Counted from the first letter of the stretch, positions 1 to 6,906 are shown. The stretch: 38,083 bases of DNA from Planctomyces sp. (GCA_027483405.1 JAIXUU010000094.1:1-38083), one strand, 5' to 3'. Program-made: numbers and translations. The notes: generated from the sequence alone by a model not told the origin.

Positions 1-629
1 ACAAGCAGCAAGCCGACCAGCTCGCAGCGAGAATCGCCAAGTGGAAGCTCTGGATCCAGAGGGACATGGTCTGCGAGTGGATAAGTAGTGGAACTGCGAG
101 TGAGCGCGAGCTGGTCAGTGTATTGGCCTGGCTCTGGCTTCACTCTCAGCATCACAGCGAGCAGGAGCTCATTCGTGAGAGCCTACACGTGGCGCTCAAG
201 GATGAGAAGCTGCCAGGAACATTCGGTGATAATCACTGCCTATTGATCCAGAGCCTGCTTAGTCTCGATAAACCGGATGATGACACGGTGTTTCCGAGAG
301 TGCTACGAAAGATGCTCATGTGGTTGTTAGTTCGCTGCGAGGTCAGACCGTATCGGATTTGCGACCCCTACATCATCGAGGTTGTTTTCAAGCATGCCAA
401 GCTCAACATCGAAACGATCTGGGCCTCGGCGTATGGCGAGGACATCGAGGAGTTCTTTGGGTTGCATTCGACCGCTCAACTGGACGCCCTGGCCAAGCAA
501 CTGAAAATCTCATGCAGCAGCCCCAAGAAGCAGGACATGATTGACGATCTCCTGCAGCACTGCTGGGGCAAGCCATGCCCGAAATCGATCATTGAGGCCA
601 AGGCCGATGATGCCATCGGGAAATGGTGA
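1..629 (+). CDS. C-terminal part of ParB-like protein (5' end cut by the window edge)
   Basis: The frame is open from base 3, so the ATG at 66 is probably internal. The first 21 codons give a charged amphipathic helix (KQQADQLAARIAKWKLW), followed by an alpha-helical region with several Trp/Leu-rich segments and a C-terminal 'LDALAKQLKI...KQDMIDDLLQHCW' stretch that resembles a SAP-like or winged-helix tail. I recognise no catalytic motif. The ParB-like gene at the other end of the window stops mid-gene in a Lys-rich helix (KKKADEQKGIEGKKDKK) that this helix would continue if the genome is circular. The join needs one extra base. Alternative: the tail of an unrelated gene. The reading frame is secure; the identity is inferred. 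Confidence 0.7.
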   Translation, partial: KQQADQLAARIAKWKLWIQRDMVCEWISSGTASERELVSVLAWLWLHSQHHSEQELIRESLHVALKDEKLPGTFGDNHCLLIQSLLSLDKPDDDTVFPRVLRKMLMWLLVRCEVRPYRICDPYIIEVVFKHAKLNIETIWASAYGEDIEEFFGLHSTAQLDALAKQLKISCSSPKKQDMIDDLLQHCWGKPCPKSIIEAKADDAIGKW

Positions 630-639
630 TTTTTGACGA

Positions 640-678
640 TCAACGGATTTTGCAAAATAATTCTGCAAAATCCGTTGA
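640..678. promoter_or_regulatory. Perfect 15-bp-arm inverted repeat, probable operator
   Basis: Arms 640-654 (TCAACGGATTTTGCA) and 664-678 (TGCAAAATCCGTTGA) are exact reverse complements around a 9-nt AT-rich centre. The right arm contains the -35 box of the promoter at 675-703, the usual position of a repressor operator. As RNA it could also form a hairpin at the end of the preceding gene, but there is no T-run right after it, so an operator is the better reading. Confidence 0.65.
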
Positions 679-703
679 CTTTCGTTTTCCGATCGTCGAT
701 ACT
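675..703 (+). promoter_or_regulatory. Sigma-70-like promoter for the 738-1619 genes
   Basis: TTGACT at 675-680 and GATACT at 698-703 are separated by 17 nt. This is a close match to a vegetative promoter, 34 nt upstream of the ATG at 738. The -35 box lies inside the right arm of the palindrome at 640-678, so the promoter is probably repressible. Confidence 0.6.
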
Positions 704-737
704 CATTCCATCAGACCTGCATCACACGGAAACGAAA

Positions 738-953
738 ATGAAACTCGCAGCTTACATCTACCCAGCCAGCCACGAACTGCACGGCAAAGTGATCTGCGTC
801 CTGCCAGCGAGTCACCGCGACCCAGTGATGAACAAGGCTTGCCAGCGGATTCTCGGGACCAAGGAAGAGCTGCCCGGAAAGGTCGCGACCCTCAAGGGTG
901 ACGCCGCCACACGATACACCGAATCACTGGCCGCCAACCGACTCTATCGATAA
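738..953 (+). CDS. Small unknown protein, 71 aa
   Basis: I do not recognise this family. The protein starts MKLAAYIYPASHEL, is soluble and basic, and has no Cys pairs or membrane segment. The ATG at 738 is chosen because it lies just downstream of the promoter at 675-703; upstream in-frame codons would place the start inside the operator. The leader carries ACACGGA, a possible CsrA-type ANGGA site, 7-8 nt before the ATG, and only a weak Shine-Dalgarno sequence. As first gene behind an operator-controlled promoter it is probably expressed early or under lysogeny control. Confidence 0.6.
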   Translation: MKLAAYIYPASHELHGKVICVLPASHRDPVMNKACQRILGTKEELPGKVATLKGDAATRYTESLAANRLYR

Positions 954-1016
954 CCAGCAACGCAGCACTTCGCTGCGACTGACAACAAGCCCCGGCAAGG
1001 GCAAGGAGAAATGAAG

Positions 1017-1310
1017 ATGAGCAAGTCAATTCACGAATTGCACATGGACGCGACAATGTGGGCGTTCAATTTAGGAATGCTCTGCGAGAAAATGACCCGC
1101 GAAAGCTATAACAGCGATGCACTCAAGCAGCACGGTCTGCGATGGGTGACATACAAGGCGTTCCCGGCCTATCGTGATGGCGAGTATGAGGTGCAGAGAT
1201 TGCGGTTGGTGGACAAAGAAGACAGCACATGGGGGTTCCAGACGGCCGCCCGATTGGTCAGCCAAGGCAACAAGTGGTACGCACTGGATGACTACCAGCC
1301 AGCGGTTTAA
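1017..1310 (+). CDS. Small unknown protein, 97 aa
   Basis: The family is not recognised. The sequence is globular and mixed alpha/beta (SIHELHMDATMWAFNLGMLC...KWYALDDYQP) with no signal peptide. AAGGAG at 1003-1008 sits 8 nt before the ATG at 1017, which makes that start better than the ATG at 1011, only 2 nt from the ribosome-binding site. It follows the 738 gene in the same direction and is closed by the terminator at 1324-1352. Confidence 0.6.
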   Translation: MSKSIHELHMDATMWAFNLGMLCEKMTRESYNSDALKQHGLRWVTYKAFPAYRDGEYEVQRLRLVDKEDSTWGFQTAARLVSQGNKWYALDDYQPAV

Positions 1311-1323
1311 TTGACGATCCAAG

Positions 1324-1352
1324 CCCGGCAGTCAGTGCTGCCGGGTGTTTTC
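1324..1352 (+). terminator. Rho-independent terminator
   Basis: CCCGGCAG (1324-1331) pairs perfectly with CTGCCGGG (1338-1345) around a 6-nt loop and is followed by TGTTTTCT. It ends the 738-1310 transcript, so the next gene (1398) probably depends on read-through or its own promoter. Confidence 0.8.
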
Positions 1353-1397
1353 TCCGCACACATTTTCGCGGCCATTGATCCGCTCAAGGATAGATCC

Positions 1398-1619
1398 ATG
1401 CAAGCACAAGTCTACAGCATCATTCGTTGTGAAAATCGTAAATCAGGTGTCGAGCATCACGTCGGCCATGTCCTTGCCTGCGGGCATCTGGACGCCATTG
1501 AGATTGCATCAGGTCTTGTCGAGTGCGACGACCTGCATCACCTCATTGCGCTACCTTGCGATGAGAATGAGTCTGCGTCTGCCTTGCCGCACATCATGAA
1601 CCAGGCTGTTGCCCGCTGA
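1398..1619 (+). CDS. Small unknown protein, 73 aa
   Basis: Not recognised. An acidic, His- and Cys-containing small protein (MQAQVYSIIRCENRKSGVEHHVGHVLACGHLD) with scattered C/H residues (VLACGH, VECDDLHH) that could bind a metal, though no classic zinc-finger spacing is present. AAGGA at 1386-1390 is 7 nt before the ATG at 1398, which decides the start; a longer TTG-started frame would run through the terminator stem at 1324-1345. A possible terminator follows at 1647-1696. Confidence 0.55.
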   Translation: MQAQVYSIIRCENRKSGVEHHVGHVLACGHLDAIEIASGLVECDDLHHLIALPCDENESASALPHIMNQAVAR

Positions 1620-1646
1620 TCAGTGTTGACTGACCATCTCCGCCGA

Positions 1647-1696
1647 CCGCCTCTGCGTTAGATCGCGAGCCTTGCCGGGTGAGGCGGCGGTTTTTT
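1647..1696 (+). terminator. Possible terminator upstream of the RHH-HTH gene
   Basis: CCGCCTC (1647-1653) can pair with GAGGCGG (1681-1687) across a long loop, or a shorter GCCT/AGGC hairpin can form; GTTTTTT follows at 1690-1696. The long loop makes it weaker than the terminator at 1324. Confidence 0.45.
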
Positions 1697-1720
1697 GGAG
1701 CCCTATTGAGACATTCCACG

Positions 1721-1993
1721 ATGCCACGACGAACAATCACCCTCACCGAGGAAATCGACGCCAAGGCCCAAAAAATGGCCTCGGAACGCGAGTTGACCCT
1801 CTCTGAGCTGGTGTGCTCGCTGATCACGGCCGATGAGGCACGCAAGCGGGCGGGCAGGCCCAAGAATGAGTTGCCGGTCGATGAGATCCTGGCTCAGCGT
1901 CAGGCCGGACAGAAGCTGCAGTCGATTGCCGATGCTCATGGGGTCAACGTGGCCACGATCCATCGGCTGCTGGCACGTCACACGAGCTCTTAA
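1721..1993 (+). CDS. Small DNA-binding protein: RHH-like N-terminus plus HTH C-terminus, 90 aa
   Basis: Residues about 3-40 (RRTITLTEEIDAKAQKMAS...LSELVCSLI) have the strand-helix-helix pattern of ribbon-helix-helix regulators. Residues about 66-85 (LQSIADAHGVNVATIHRLL) form a helix-turn-helix of the resolvase/Hin C-terminal type, without any recombinase domain. Two different DNA-binding units in 90 residues is unusual. The ATG at 1721 fits the RHH fold start; the Shine-Dalgarno is weak. Its stop codon shares TTAA with the stop of the convergent 2163-1990 gene. Probably a transcription regulator, perhaps of the lysogeny switch; target unknown. Confidence 0.65.
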   Translation: MPRRTITLTEEIDAKAQKMASERELTLSELVCSLITADEARKRAGRPKNELPVDEILAQRQAGQKLQSIADAHGVNVATIHRLLARHTSS

Positions 1994-2163
1994 CTGGCTG
2001 CCTCGATCTCTCGCAGGCCTCGCTCAATCAGTTCCAGCGCGAGGCTACGAATGGAGGGCGTGGTGCCTGGCTTGCGGCTGCGGTCGGCAATGACCTGCAG
2101 GCGGCGATCCAGTTGCGTCGTGGTGGGGATTCGCAAAAACTTTTGCCCGCGCTTTTCGGCCAT
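1990..2163 (-). CDS. Ribbon-helix-helix protein, 57 aa
   Basis: MAEKRGQKFLRIPTTTQLDRR, then a helix, loop and second helix (PSIRSLALELIERGLREIE): the CopG/Arc-type RHH layout, with the basic strand at residues 8-14. The ATG at 2163 has AAGGAC about 8 nt upstream on the minus strand, which favours it over an upstream start at 2217. It lies downstream of the 2566-2291 minus-strand gene and could be co-transcribed with it. RHH proteins of this size act as phage repressors or antitoxins; no toxin partner is visible. Confidence 0.65.
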   Translation of the reverse strand: MAEKRGQKFLRIPTTTQLDRRLQVIADRSRKPGTTPSIRSLALELIERGLREIEAAS

Positions 2164-2290
2164 TGTCTTTTGTCCTTGACGAGTAGAGAGTGCCGACTTC
2201 CAATCGGCGTCGTCCAAGGATGGACTGTTGTCGCTCTGGGGAGAGCCGCGATCGTCAGGTATCAGGATGATGCCTGGCGATCATTTTACT

Positions 2291-2566
2291 TCAGCCGAGC
2301 GAAACTTCTACAGGCTCTTCGCCCTGCAGGTGAGTGCGGGCAATCATGCGGCCGCGACGGATGAGCCGAGTCACTCGACCTCGATGGGTTTTGAGGACTC
2401 TGGCGATCTGATCAAGACTCAGGTTGCCGAGCAGTCGCAGCATCAATGCTGAGATCGCTCGAATGTTGCTGGGCGAGTCTTGATTCGCCCAGATCAGATA
2501 CGTCCACAAATCGTGACTGGGCCGGTCGAGATCAACCTTGGCCCCTTTCTTGTCCCTGAGTGACAT
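2291..2566 (-). CDS. HTH regulator resembling sigma-70 region 4, 91 aa
   Basis: The C-terminal half (LSLDQIARVLKTHRGRVTRLIRRGR, about residues 50-75) fits a sigma-70 region-4/LuxR-like helix-turn-helix with a strongly basic recognition helix. The N-terminal half (KVDLDRPSHDLWTYLIWANQD) is unassigned. AGGAGG lies just before the ATG at 2566 on the minus strand. It is divergent from the gam gene at 2663, with a short palindromic intergenic region between them, the classic position for a repressor or early activator. Function inferred from fold and position only. Confidence 0.65.
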   Translation of the reverse strand: MSLRDKKGAKVDLDRPSHDLWTYLIWANQDSPSNIRAISALMLRLLGNLSLDQIARVLKTHRGRVTRLIRRGRMIARTHLQGEEPVEVSLG

Positions 2567-2608
2567 ACGCCTCCTCTGCGCAACAGCGACGGTTTGGGTA
2601 CAGACAAC

Positions 2609-2620
2609 GGGCACGTGCCC
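2609..2620. promoter_or_regulatory. 12-bp perfect palindrome in the divergent intergenic region
   Basis: GGGCACGTGCCC lies between the minus-strand HTH gene (start 2566) and gam (start 2663), where promoters for both directions must be. It is a candidate operator for one of the small regulators at 1721-2566. I find no convincing -35/-10 pair around it. Confidence 0.4.
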
Positions 2621-2662
2621 ATTCTCTTTTCGTCCAACCGGATCCTGTTGCGCGAGGTGTTT

Positions 2663-3277
2663 ATGTCATCCGATGATCTTTTGCCGATTGACCCTGTGAT
2701 TTCCTCAGAAATCGATCTGCGAAAAGCCCTGAAGGAGCTGCAGCAGCTCGATGTGGCCATGCGGAGGCGAGCAGCGTCCATCGACCGCGAAGTGCGAGCG
2801 GTTTATGAGCGTTTCGGACAGCTCAAGGTTGATGTGCTGGGAGAATTGATCGAGGTGGATGCTCGCGCGAAGTCACTCCAGACCGCGATCATCAATTTTG
2901 CGAATGATTACCGCGAAGAGCTGCTCAATGGGCGGGACAAGAAATCGATCGATTACCCGGAAGGGTCGCTGGCCTGGCGAACTGTGCCTGCCACGATCGC
3001 CGCCAGTGAGGGGGTCAAGCCTGACGACATCATCGAGCGGGCCGACAAGGTCGCCCCCTGGACAATCATCGTCCGCAAGGTGCTGGAGAAAGTGAAGCTC
3101 TTTGGCATCGGTTTCTTCGAGATGTTCGATGTCGTTTACAAGCCCTCAATGACCAACATCAAAAAGGCATGGCAGGCCAAACGGCTGAAGCCAGCCGACC
3201 TGAAGAAGCTCGGTCTCGAAGTTGTGCCCGAACGCGAATCGGCCTCCTTCAAGCTCCCTGAAGTCTCGCTGGATTAG
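2663..3277 (+). CDS. gam: Mu Gam-like host-nuclease inhibitor
   Basis: 204 aa. Residues 15-90 are a charged coiled coil (DLRKALKELQQLDVAMRRRAASIDREV is its core region), followed by the family signature YPEGSLAWR at 98-106 and an alpha/beta C-terminal half, the Phage_Mu_Gam layout. Gam binds double-stranded DNA ends and shields them from RecBCD-type exonucleases (known for the family), useful to a phage with linear or recombining DNA. The ATG at 2663 starts the known domain; a longer frame would begin in the regulatory region. One of the dispersed palindromes (2697-2714) lies within its first 20 codons. Confidence 0.8.
   Translation: MSSDDLLPIDPVISSEIDLRKALKELQQLDVAMRRRAASIDREVRAVYERFGQLKVDVLGELIEVDARAKSLQTAIINFANDYREELLNGRDKKSIDYPEGSLAWRTVPATIAASEGVKPDDIIERADKVAPWTIIVRKVLEKVKLFGIGFFEMFDVVYKPSMTNIKKAWQAKRLKPADLKKLGLEVVPERESASFKLPEVSLD
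2697..2714. repeat. Dispersed palindrome copy 1 (inside gam)
   Basis: TGATTTCCTCAGAAATCG, matching TGATTTC-N4-GAAATCA except for the final base. Read in frame it gives VISSEI. Confidence 0.7.
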
Positions 3278-3363
3278 ACGAGCGAAAACCCGGTGCCGGG
3301 AGCTGTCTCCCTAACTCATTGTTACGTGTCCAATCTCGCTTTTCCCTCCGTTATGAGGCCAAC

Positions 3364-4476
3364 ATGCTGAAGTTCATTTTGTCATTTTTGGCGACTCTAT
3401 GGGCGAATGAGAAAGTTCGCTCGATCGTGAAGTCGGGCGGCTTGACCCTGACCGGGATTGCCGCCGCCGCCCTGGCTGGGTTGATCGCAAACCTTGATAC
3501 TCAATGGCTCGTTGCCGTCACCGCATTGACTCCATTCGTGATCAACGCCCTGCTCAAGCTCTACCCCAGCGACGGCGACGACTCGAACGGCGATTCGCTG
3601 AACGATTACGTTCAGACGGCGGTCAAAAACTTCGAGCAGAGGCTGAAGTCGGGGAGCATAACCCCCGAGGAAGCCAGAAAGGCCAACAAATGGATTGATG
3701 ATCTGCTGAAAAAGACGCCGCTGATCATGTTATGTGGCCTGCCATTCCTGCTGGCGGGTTGTGACTATACCGGCCCGACGCAGGCCCCTCGCGTGGTTAT
3801 TAGCGGGCCGACGACTGGTGTGCCTGGCGAGCTGCTGTTGCTCGATGCCAGCGCGACGGAAAACAGCCCGCAGCACTTCCGCTGGACGATTTCTCCCGCA
3901 TTGCCCGGCCGCCAGCAGCTCATCGTCCAAGACGGCGGCAAGCGGTGTTTTGTCGCGGGTTACCCGGGCTCGTTCGTGGTGACCTGCTCAGCCAGCAATC
4001 GAGCGGGCGTGGATACGTTGACGCATGCCATCACAACGCCTGGCACGCCGCCAGGGCCGCCGCCTGCTCCAATCGTCCCAAAGCCCGAACCAACGCCCAA
4101 CATCACGCCACAGCCCAGGCCTGAGCCTCCCACGCCGCCAACGCCCGCCCCTGAACCAATCGCCAAAACCTTTGGCATCGGTCCAGCGATCACAGACGTG
4201 GCAAGGTCGATCAATTCCCCTGATCGATCAGCCACCTGCAGGAGGCTGGCCAGTGAGGCCCGCAGAGTGGCCGAGGACAAGAACCTGAAGACTCAGGCGG
4301 CCATCCTCACGGCGGCCATGAAGCCAATAGGTGCTTTGGGCAGCGAATGGCAGCCACTGAAAGACCTGCTCAAGTCTCAAATCACCAAGCTCTATGGCGA
4401 TGGCAAGCTGGTCACGAATGACGACTACATCGCCCTGCTCTACGAGGTTGCGAAAGCCCTCGACGCCGCTGCCTGA
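3364..4476 (+). CDS. Membrane protein with internal lipobox and PKD-like/proline-rich region, 370 aa
   Basis: Residues 1-70 hold two hydrophobic segments (about 29-42 and 47-65), like a small holin. A charged linker follows, then at 120-133 a second signal-like stretch, IMLCGLPFLLAGC, with a canonical lipobox (LLAGC, Cys133). After this come a beta-rich region with a PKD-like look (APRVVISGPTTGVPGELLLLDAS, about 142-222), a Pro-rich linker (225-268) and a helical C-terminus. An in-frame ATG at 3727 would start a separate lipoprotein. This may be a fused or nested holin/lipoprotein pair of the lysis cassette; no known family is claimed. The ATG at 3364 is preceded by GAGG. Confidence 0.6.
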   Translation: MLKFILSFLATLWANEKVRSIVKSGGLTLTGIAAAALAGLIANLDTQWLVAVTALTPFVINALLKLYPSDGDDSNGDSLNDYVQTAVKNFEQRLKSGSITPEEARKANKWIDDLLKKTPLIMLCGLPFLLAGCDYTGPTQAPRVVISGPTTGVPGELLLLDASATENSPQHFRWTISPALPGRQQLIVQDGGKRCFVAGYPGSFVVTCSASNRAGVDTLTHAITTPGTPPGPPPAPIVPKPEPTPNITPQPRPEPPTPPTPAPEPIAKTFGIGPAITDVARSINSPDRSATCRRLASEARRVAEDKNLKTQAAILTAAMKPIGALGSEWQPLKDLLKSQITKLYGDGKLVTNDDYIALLYEVAKALDAAA

Positions 4477-4526
4477 GACGTTTCCTTTTTCTTTTGAGAC
4501 GATCTTCATCTTTTGTGAGACGATCC

Positions 4527-5561
4527 ATGCCAGTCTGGCTCATTCGGCTGATCATCACGTTAATCATCAGCTCACTGCTCTGCGTGGCAGTGGGTGCAAT
4601 TGGCCTGCTCATGCCTGGCACGCCGCCCGTCAACTACGGCCTGGCCGCTGGCTGGCGTGAGTCCTTTGCCGAGGTGCTCAGGGAAACGCCAAGATCTTTC
4701 TCGGACGTCATCGGCGAATCGAACGACGCGGCCTCGAAGGATGTGCGGCTCTATCGGGCCGCTCTGTTCGTCGAAAGCCCCACAAAGCCCTTTGGTCAGC
4801 AATTCCGCACGATCAATCAAGGAACTGGTGATTGTGTCTCTCAGGGCGTTCGAACGGCCCTACGCACCACGATGAGCGTCAAGGCGGCCAAGGGAGAGCG
4901 AAAGGTCGTGGAACCTTTCGCCCCGTACATCTTCGGCACGACTCGCAAGCTGGTCTCGCGATGGCCATGCGGTGCCGCTGGGGCTGATCCATCGGCCGCG
5001 ATGGTCGCGTTTGAGCAATACGGCATTGTCACCGAGGAAGAAGCTGGTGTGCCCTATAGCGGGGCTTTGGCCAACCGCTGGGCCTGTACCGGGCCGCCTG
5101 ACTCGCTTTTGAAGATCGGCAAGCAGCGAGCGGGTTCTTCGTTCCCGATCAGATCGGCCGATGAGCTTTGTCAGGCGATTAACAACGGCTACGCCTGCAC
5201 CTGGGCCACCGGCATGAAGCCATCCCGCTACGAAGAACGCGACGGCCGCTGGGTCGTGACACGTTGGGGCGGCTGGGCTCACCAGATGGCCATTACCGAC
5301 TTCGACGGCTCGCGTTCGGCCGATTTATCTCGGAAGTATTTCAACGTCTGGAACTCGCACAGCGAGGATCCCCGGATCAGTGGTCATCCCTTGCCGCTTG
5401 GCGATGAGCCACCGGGCAGCTTCTGGATGACGTGGAAAGACATCGACCGATTCATCAAGTCGGGTGATTCGGTCGTCTATGCCATTTCCGACGTGCAAGG
5501 CTTCGAGGCTGACGACGTCGGAAGCCTCCTCAAGAACCTCTTTCAGGAATCCGCAAGATGA
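4527..5561 (+). CDS. Signal-anchored papain-like (C1) cysteine peptidase, candidate endolysin
   Basis: 344 aa. Residues 5-28 form one hydrophobic membrane or signal-anchor helix with no obvious cleavage site. The catalytic domain shows Q98 and C103 in INQGTGDCVSQG, H252 in WAHQMAITDFDG and N276 in NVWNSH, the Gln-Cys-His-Asn order of papain-fold peptidases. It sits between two envelope-type proteins and overlaps the next gene by 4 nt (ATGA). In a phage an exported papain-fold enzyme most likely cleaves peptidoglycan peptides or envelope protein during lysis; the substrate is not shown. The start at 4527 is chosen because it begins the membrane helix; upstream codons add only a basic tail. Confidence 0.65.
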   Translation: MPVWLIRLIITLIISSLLCVAVGAIGLLMPGTPPVNYGLAAGWRESFAEVLRETPRSFSDVIGESNDAASKDVRLYRAALFVESPTKPFGQQFRTINQGTGDCVSQGVRTALRTTMSVKAAKGERKVVEPFAPYIFGTTRKLVSRWPCGAAGADPSAAMVAFEQYGIVTEEEAGVPYSGALANRWACTGPPDSLLKIGKQRAGSSFPIRSADELCQAINNGYACTWATGMKPSRYEERDGRWVVTRWGGWAHQMAITDFDGSRSADLSRKYFNVWNSHSEDPRISGHPLPLGDEPPGSFWMTWKDIDRFIKSGDSVVYAISDVQGFEADDVGSLLKNLFQESAR

Positions 5562-5965
5562 ACGGGAATAAACTCTGCTTTTGGCTGCTGGTGTTGGCTG
5601 GCTCGGCGATCTTGTTTGCGGTCGCTCACTACACCGAGGCCAACGACCGCTCTCCATTGGCGGCACTCGATTGCCTCGAATGTGGCCATGGCGAAGATGT
5701 GCTCGCTGCCCTCAACACGTTGAATCGCCCCGTGGCCAGTCAGCCGGTGATTGATCGTCAGGAGCTGGACTCGGTCTTGTCGATGCTTGATGCGCCGCGA
5801 CCGAGCAAGCCAACGCCTGGCACGCCACCAGTCAATGCGGCCAAGCCCAACCCCTTAACGCCTCCGCCGCCTCCAGTTGTCCCTCAGTACCTCAGGCAGC
5901 CCGTGTTGAATCAACCTCAGCTCAAGCTGAGATGCACCCGCAATGGTTGCGTCTGGACGTACTGA
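5558..5965 (+). CDS. Proline-rich single-span membrane protein, possible spanin-like protein
   Basis: 135 aa. The N-terminal helix (residues about 6-23, CFWLLVLAGSAILFAVAHY) is a membrane anchor or signal peptide. The rest is extracytoplasmic in character, with a Pro-rich stretch (PTPGTPPVNAAKPNPLTPPP) and a C-terminal Cys pair in LRCTRNGCVWTY. The start overlaps the peptidase stop (ATGA), so the two are translationally coupled. Its TGA stop is also the first three bases of a dispersed palindrome (5963-5980). Anchor plus proline-rich ectodomain beside a putative endolysin suggests a spanin-like role, but no family match is visible. Confidence 0.6.
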   Translation: MNGNKLCFWLLVLAGSAILFAVAHYTEANDRSPLAALDCLECGHGEDVLAALNTLNRPVASQPVIDRQELDSVLSMLDAPRPSKPTPGTPPVNAAKPNPLTPPPPPVVPQYLRQPVLNQPQLKLRCTRNGCVWTY

Positions 5966-5981
5966 TTTCTCCAGAAATCAG
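5962..5981. repeat. Dispersed palindrome copy 2 (overlaps a stop codon)
   Basis: CTGATTTCTCCAGAAATCAG is a near-perfect palindrome with 9-bp arms. Its TGA (5963-5965) is the stop of the preceding gene, and its right end abuts the ribosome-binding site of the HNH gene. Confidence 0.75.
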
Positions 5982-5990
5982 AGGATCGAT

Positions 5991-6293
5991 ATGCCCAAGA
6001 AACCACCATGCTTTCGGCCTGCTGCACCGAAGCGGAAAGAGAACCGGCCAAGCTCTCACCAGCGAGGGTACACTCGCCGCTGGTCTGCTTATCGCAAGCG
6101 GTTTCTTGCTGAGCATCCCCTCTGCGTGATGTGCCTTGGCCAAGGTCGATCTACGCCAGCAACTGAGGTTGATCACATCATTGCCCATGGTGGCAACCAG
6201 TCCCTGTTCTGGGCGGCCAGCAACCACCAGCCGTTGTGCAAGCCGCATCACTCAGCCAAGACCGTGGCCGAGGACGGCGGCTTTGGTCGATGA
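5991..6293 (+). CDS. HNH endonuclease
   Basis: 100 aa, typical of packaging-module HNH proteins. Zinc and catalytic residues are visible: C45/C48 (CVMC), D61-H62 (EVDHI), N78 (SNHQPLC), C83 and H86-H87 (KPHH). A basic Arg/Lys-rich N-terminus probably binds DNA. HNH genes directly before the terminase genes of HK97-like phages assist specific DNA cleavage at packaging (known for that group). GAGG at 5981-5984 lies 6 nt before the ATG at 5991 and touches the palindrome end. A G/C-tract terminator follows. Confidence 0.85.
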   Translation: MPKKPPCFRPAAPKRKENRPSSHQRGYTRRWSAYRKRFLAEHPLCVMCLGQGRSTPATEVDHIIAHGGNQSLFWAASNHQPLCKPHHSAKTVAEDGGFGR

Positions 6294-6296
6294 CCG

Positions 6297-6346
6297 ACCA
6301 CCCACCCCCCCACCCCCGGCCAGGGGGGGGAGGGGGGTCATTTTTG
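6297..6346 (+). terminator. C-tract/G-tract hairpin followed by T-run
   Basis: C-rich runs at about 6298-6318 face G-runs at 6323-6337 across a short GGCCA loop, followed by TCATTTTTG. The pairing is register-flexible because of the homopolymers. This is the likely terminator between HNH and the terminase genes. The G-runs (8 and 6) could also form a quadruplex. Another G8 run lies at 6411-6418, just before terS. Confidence 0.6.
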
Positions 6347-6423
6347 AGGGGGCTACGAATTGGCAAACCACACACTCTGGTTTTTGCGCGCGCCGTCAAG
6401 TTTTGCATAGGGGGGGGTGATCG

Positions 6424-6906
6424 ATGGGGAGACGCGGCCCGAAGCCCAAGCCAGCCGAGGCTCACATCGCTGCCGGCACGTACCGAGACGATCGGCACGC
6501 GACGATCAAGATGCCCTCGAATGAGTTTCCAGAACCACCTGATTGGCTGGGAGAACATGGCCTCAATGAATGGAGAAGACTGCAACCGATCCTGTCGTCG
6601 CGTGGCCTGTTGACCGAGGTCGATTGGATGCCCTTCACACTCCTCTGTCAGGCATGGCATGACTACATCGAAGCCACACAAGCAGTCGCAATCTACGGCA
6701 TCACGGCGATCGGCGGCGGCGATAACGGGTCGGAGTACCAAGCCCCGGCAGTCGGCGTCGCCAACAAAGCCTGGCAGCGAGTCCTCAAGGGCTGCCAAGA
6801 ATTCGGCTGCACGCCCTCCGCGAGGACAGGCATCATCCCCAAAGGCGGCGATGGATCCGAGGGTGAAGGATCGGATCAAAAGGCTAGAGGGGTTGTTGGG
6901 TTCTGA
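6424..6906 (+). CDS. terS: Terminase small subunit, P27 family
   Basis: 160 aa. The start MGRRGPKPKPAEAHIAAGTYRDDRH is the signature of P27-family small terminases, followed by P-W-L and a helical core (GEHGLNEWRRLQPIL...DYIEATQAV). It recognises phage DNA and recruits the large subunit for packaging (known role). The ATG at 6424 follows a G-run and TGAT; the G-rich tract may act as Shine-Dalgarno. The gene overlaps terL by 56 nt in another frame. The C-terminal end is rich in Gly/Ser and looks disordered. Confidence 0.85.
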   Translation: MGRRGPKPKPAEAHIAAGTYRDDRHATIKMPSNEFPEPPDWLGEHGLNEWRRLQPILSSRGLLTEVDWMPFTLLCQAWHDYIEATQAVAIYGITAIGGGDNGSEYQAPAVGVANKAWQRVLKGCQEFGCTPSARTGIIPKGGDGSEGEGSDQKARGVVGF

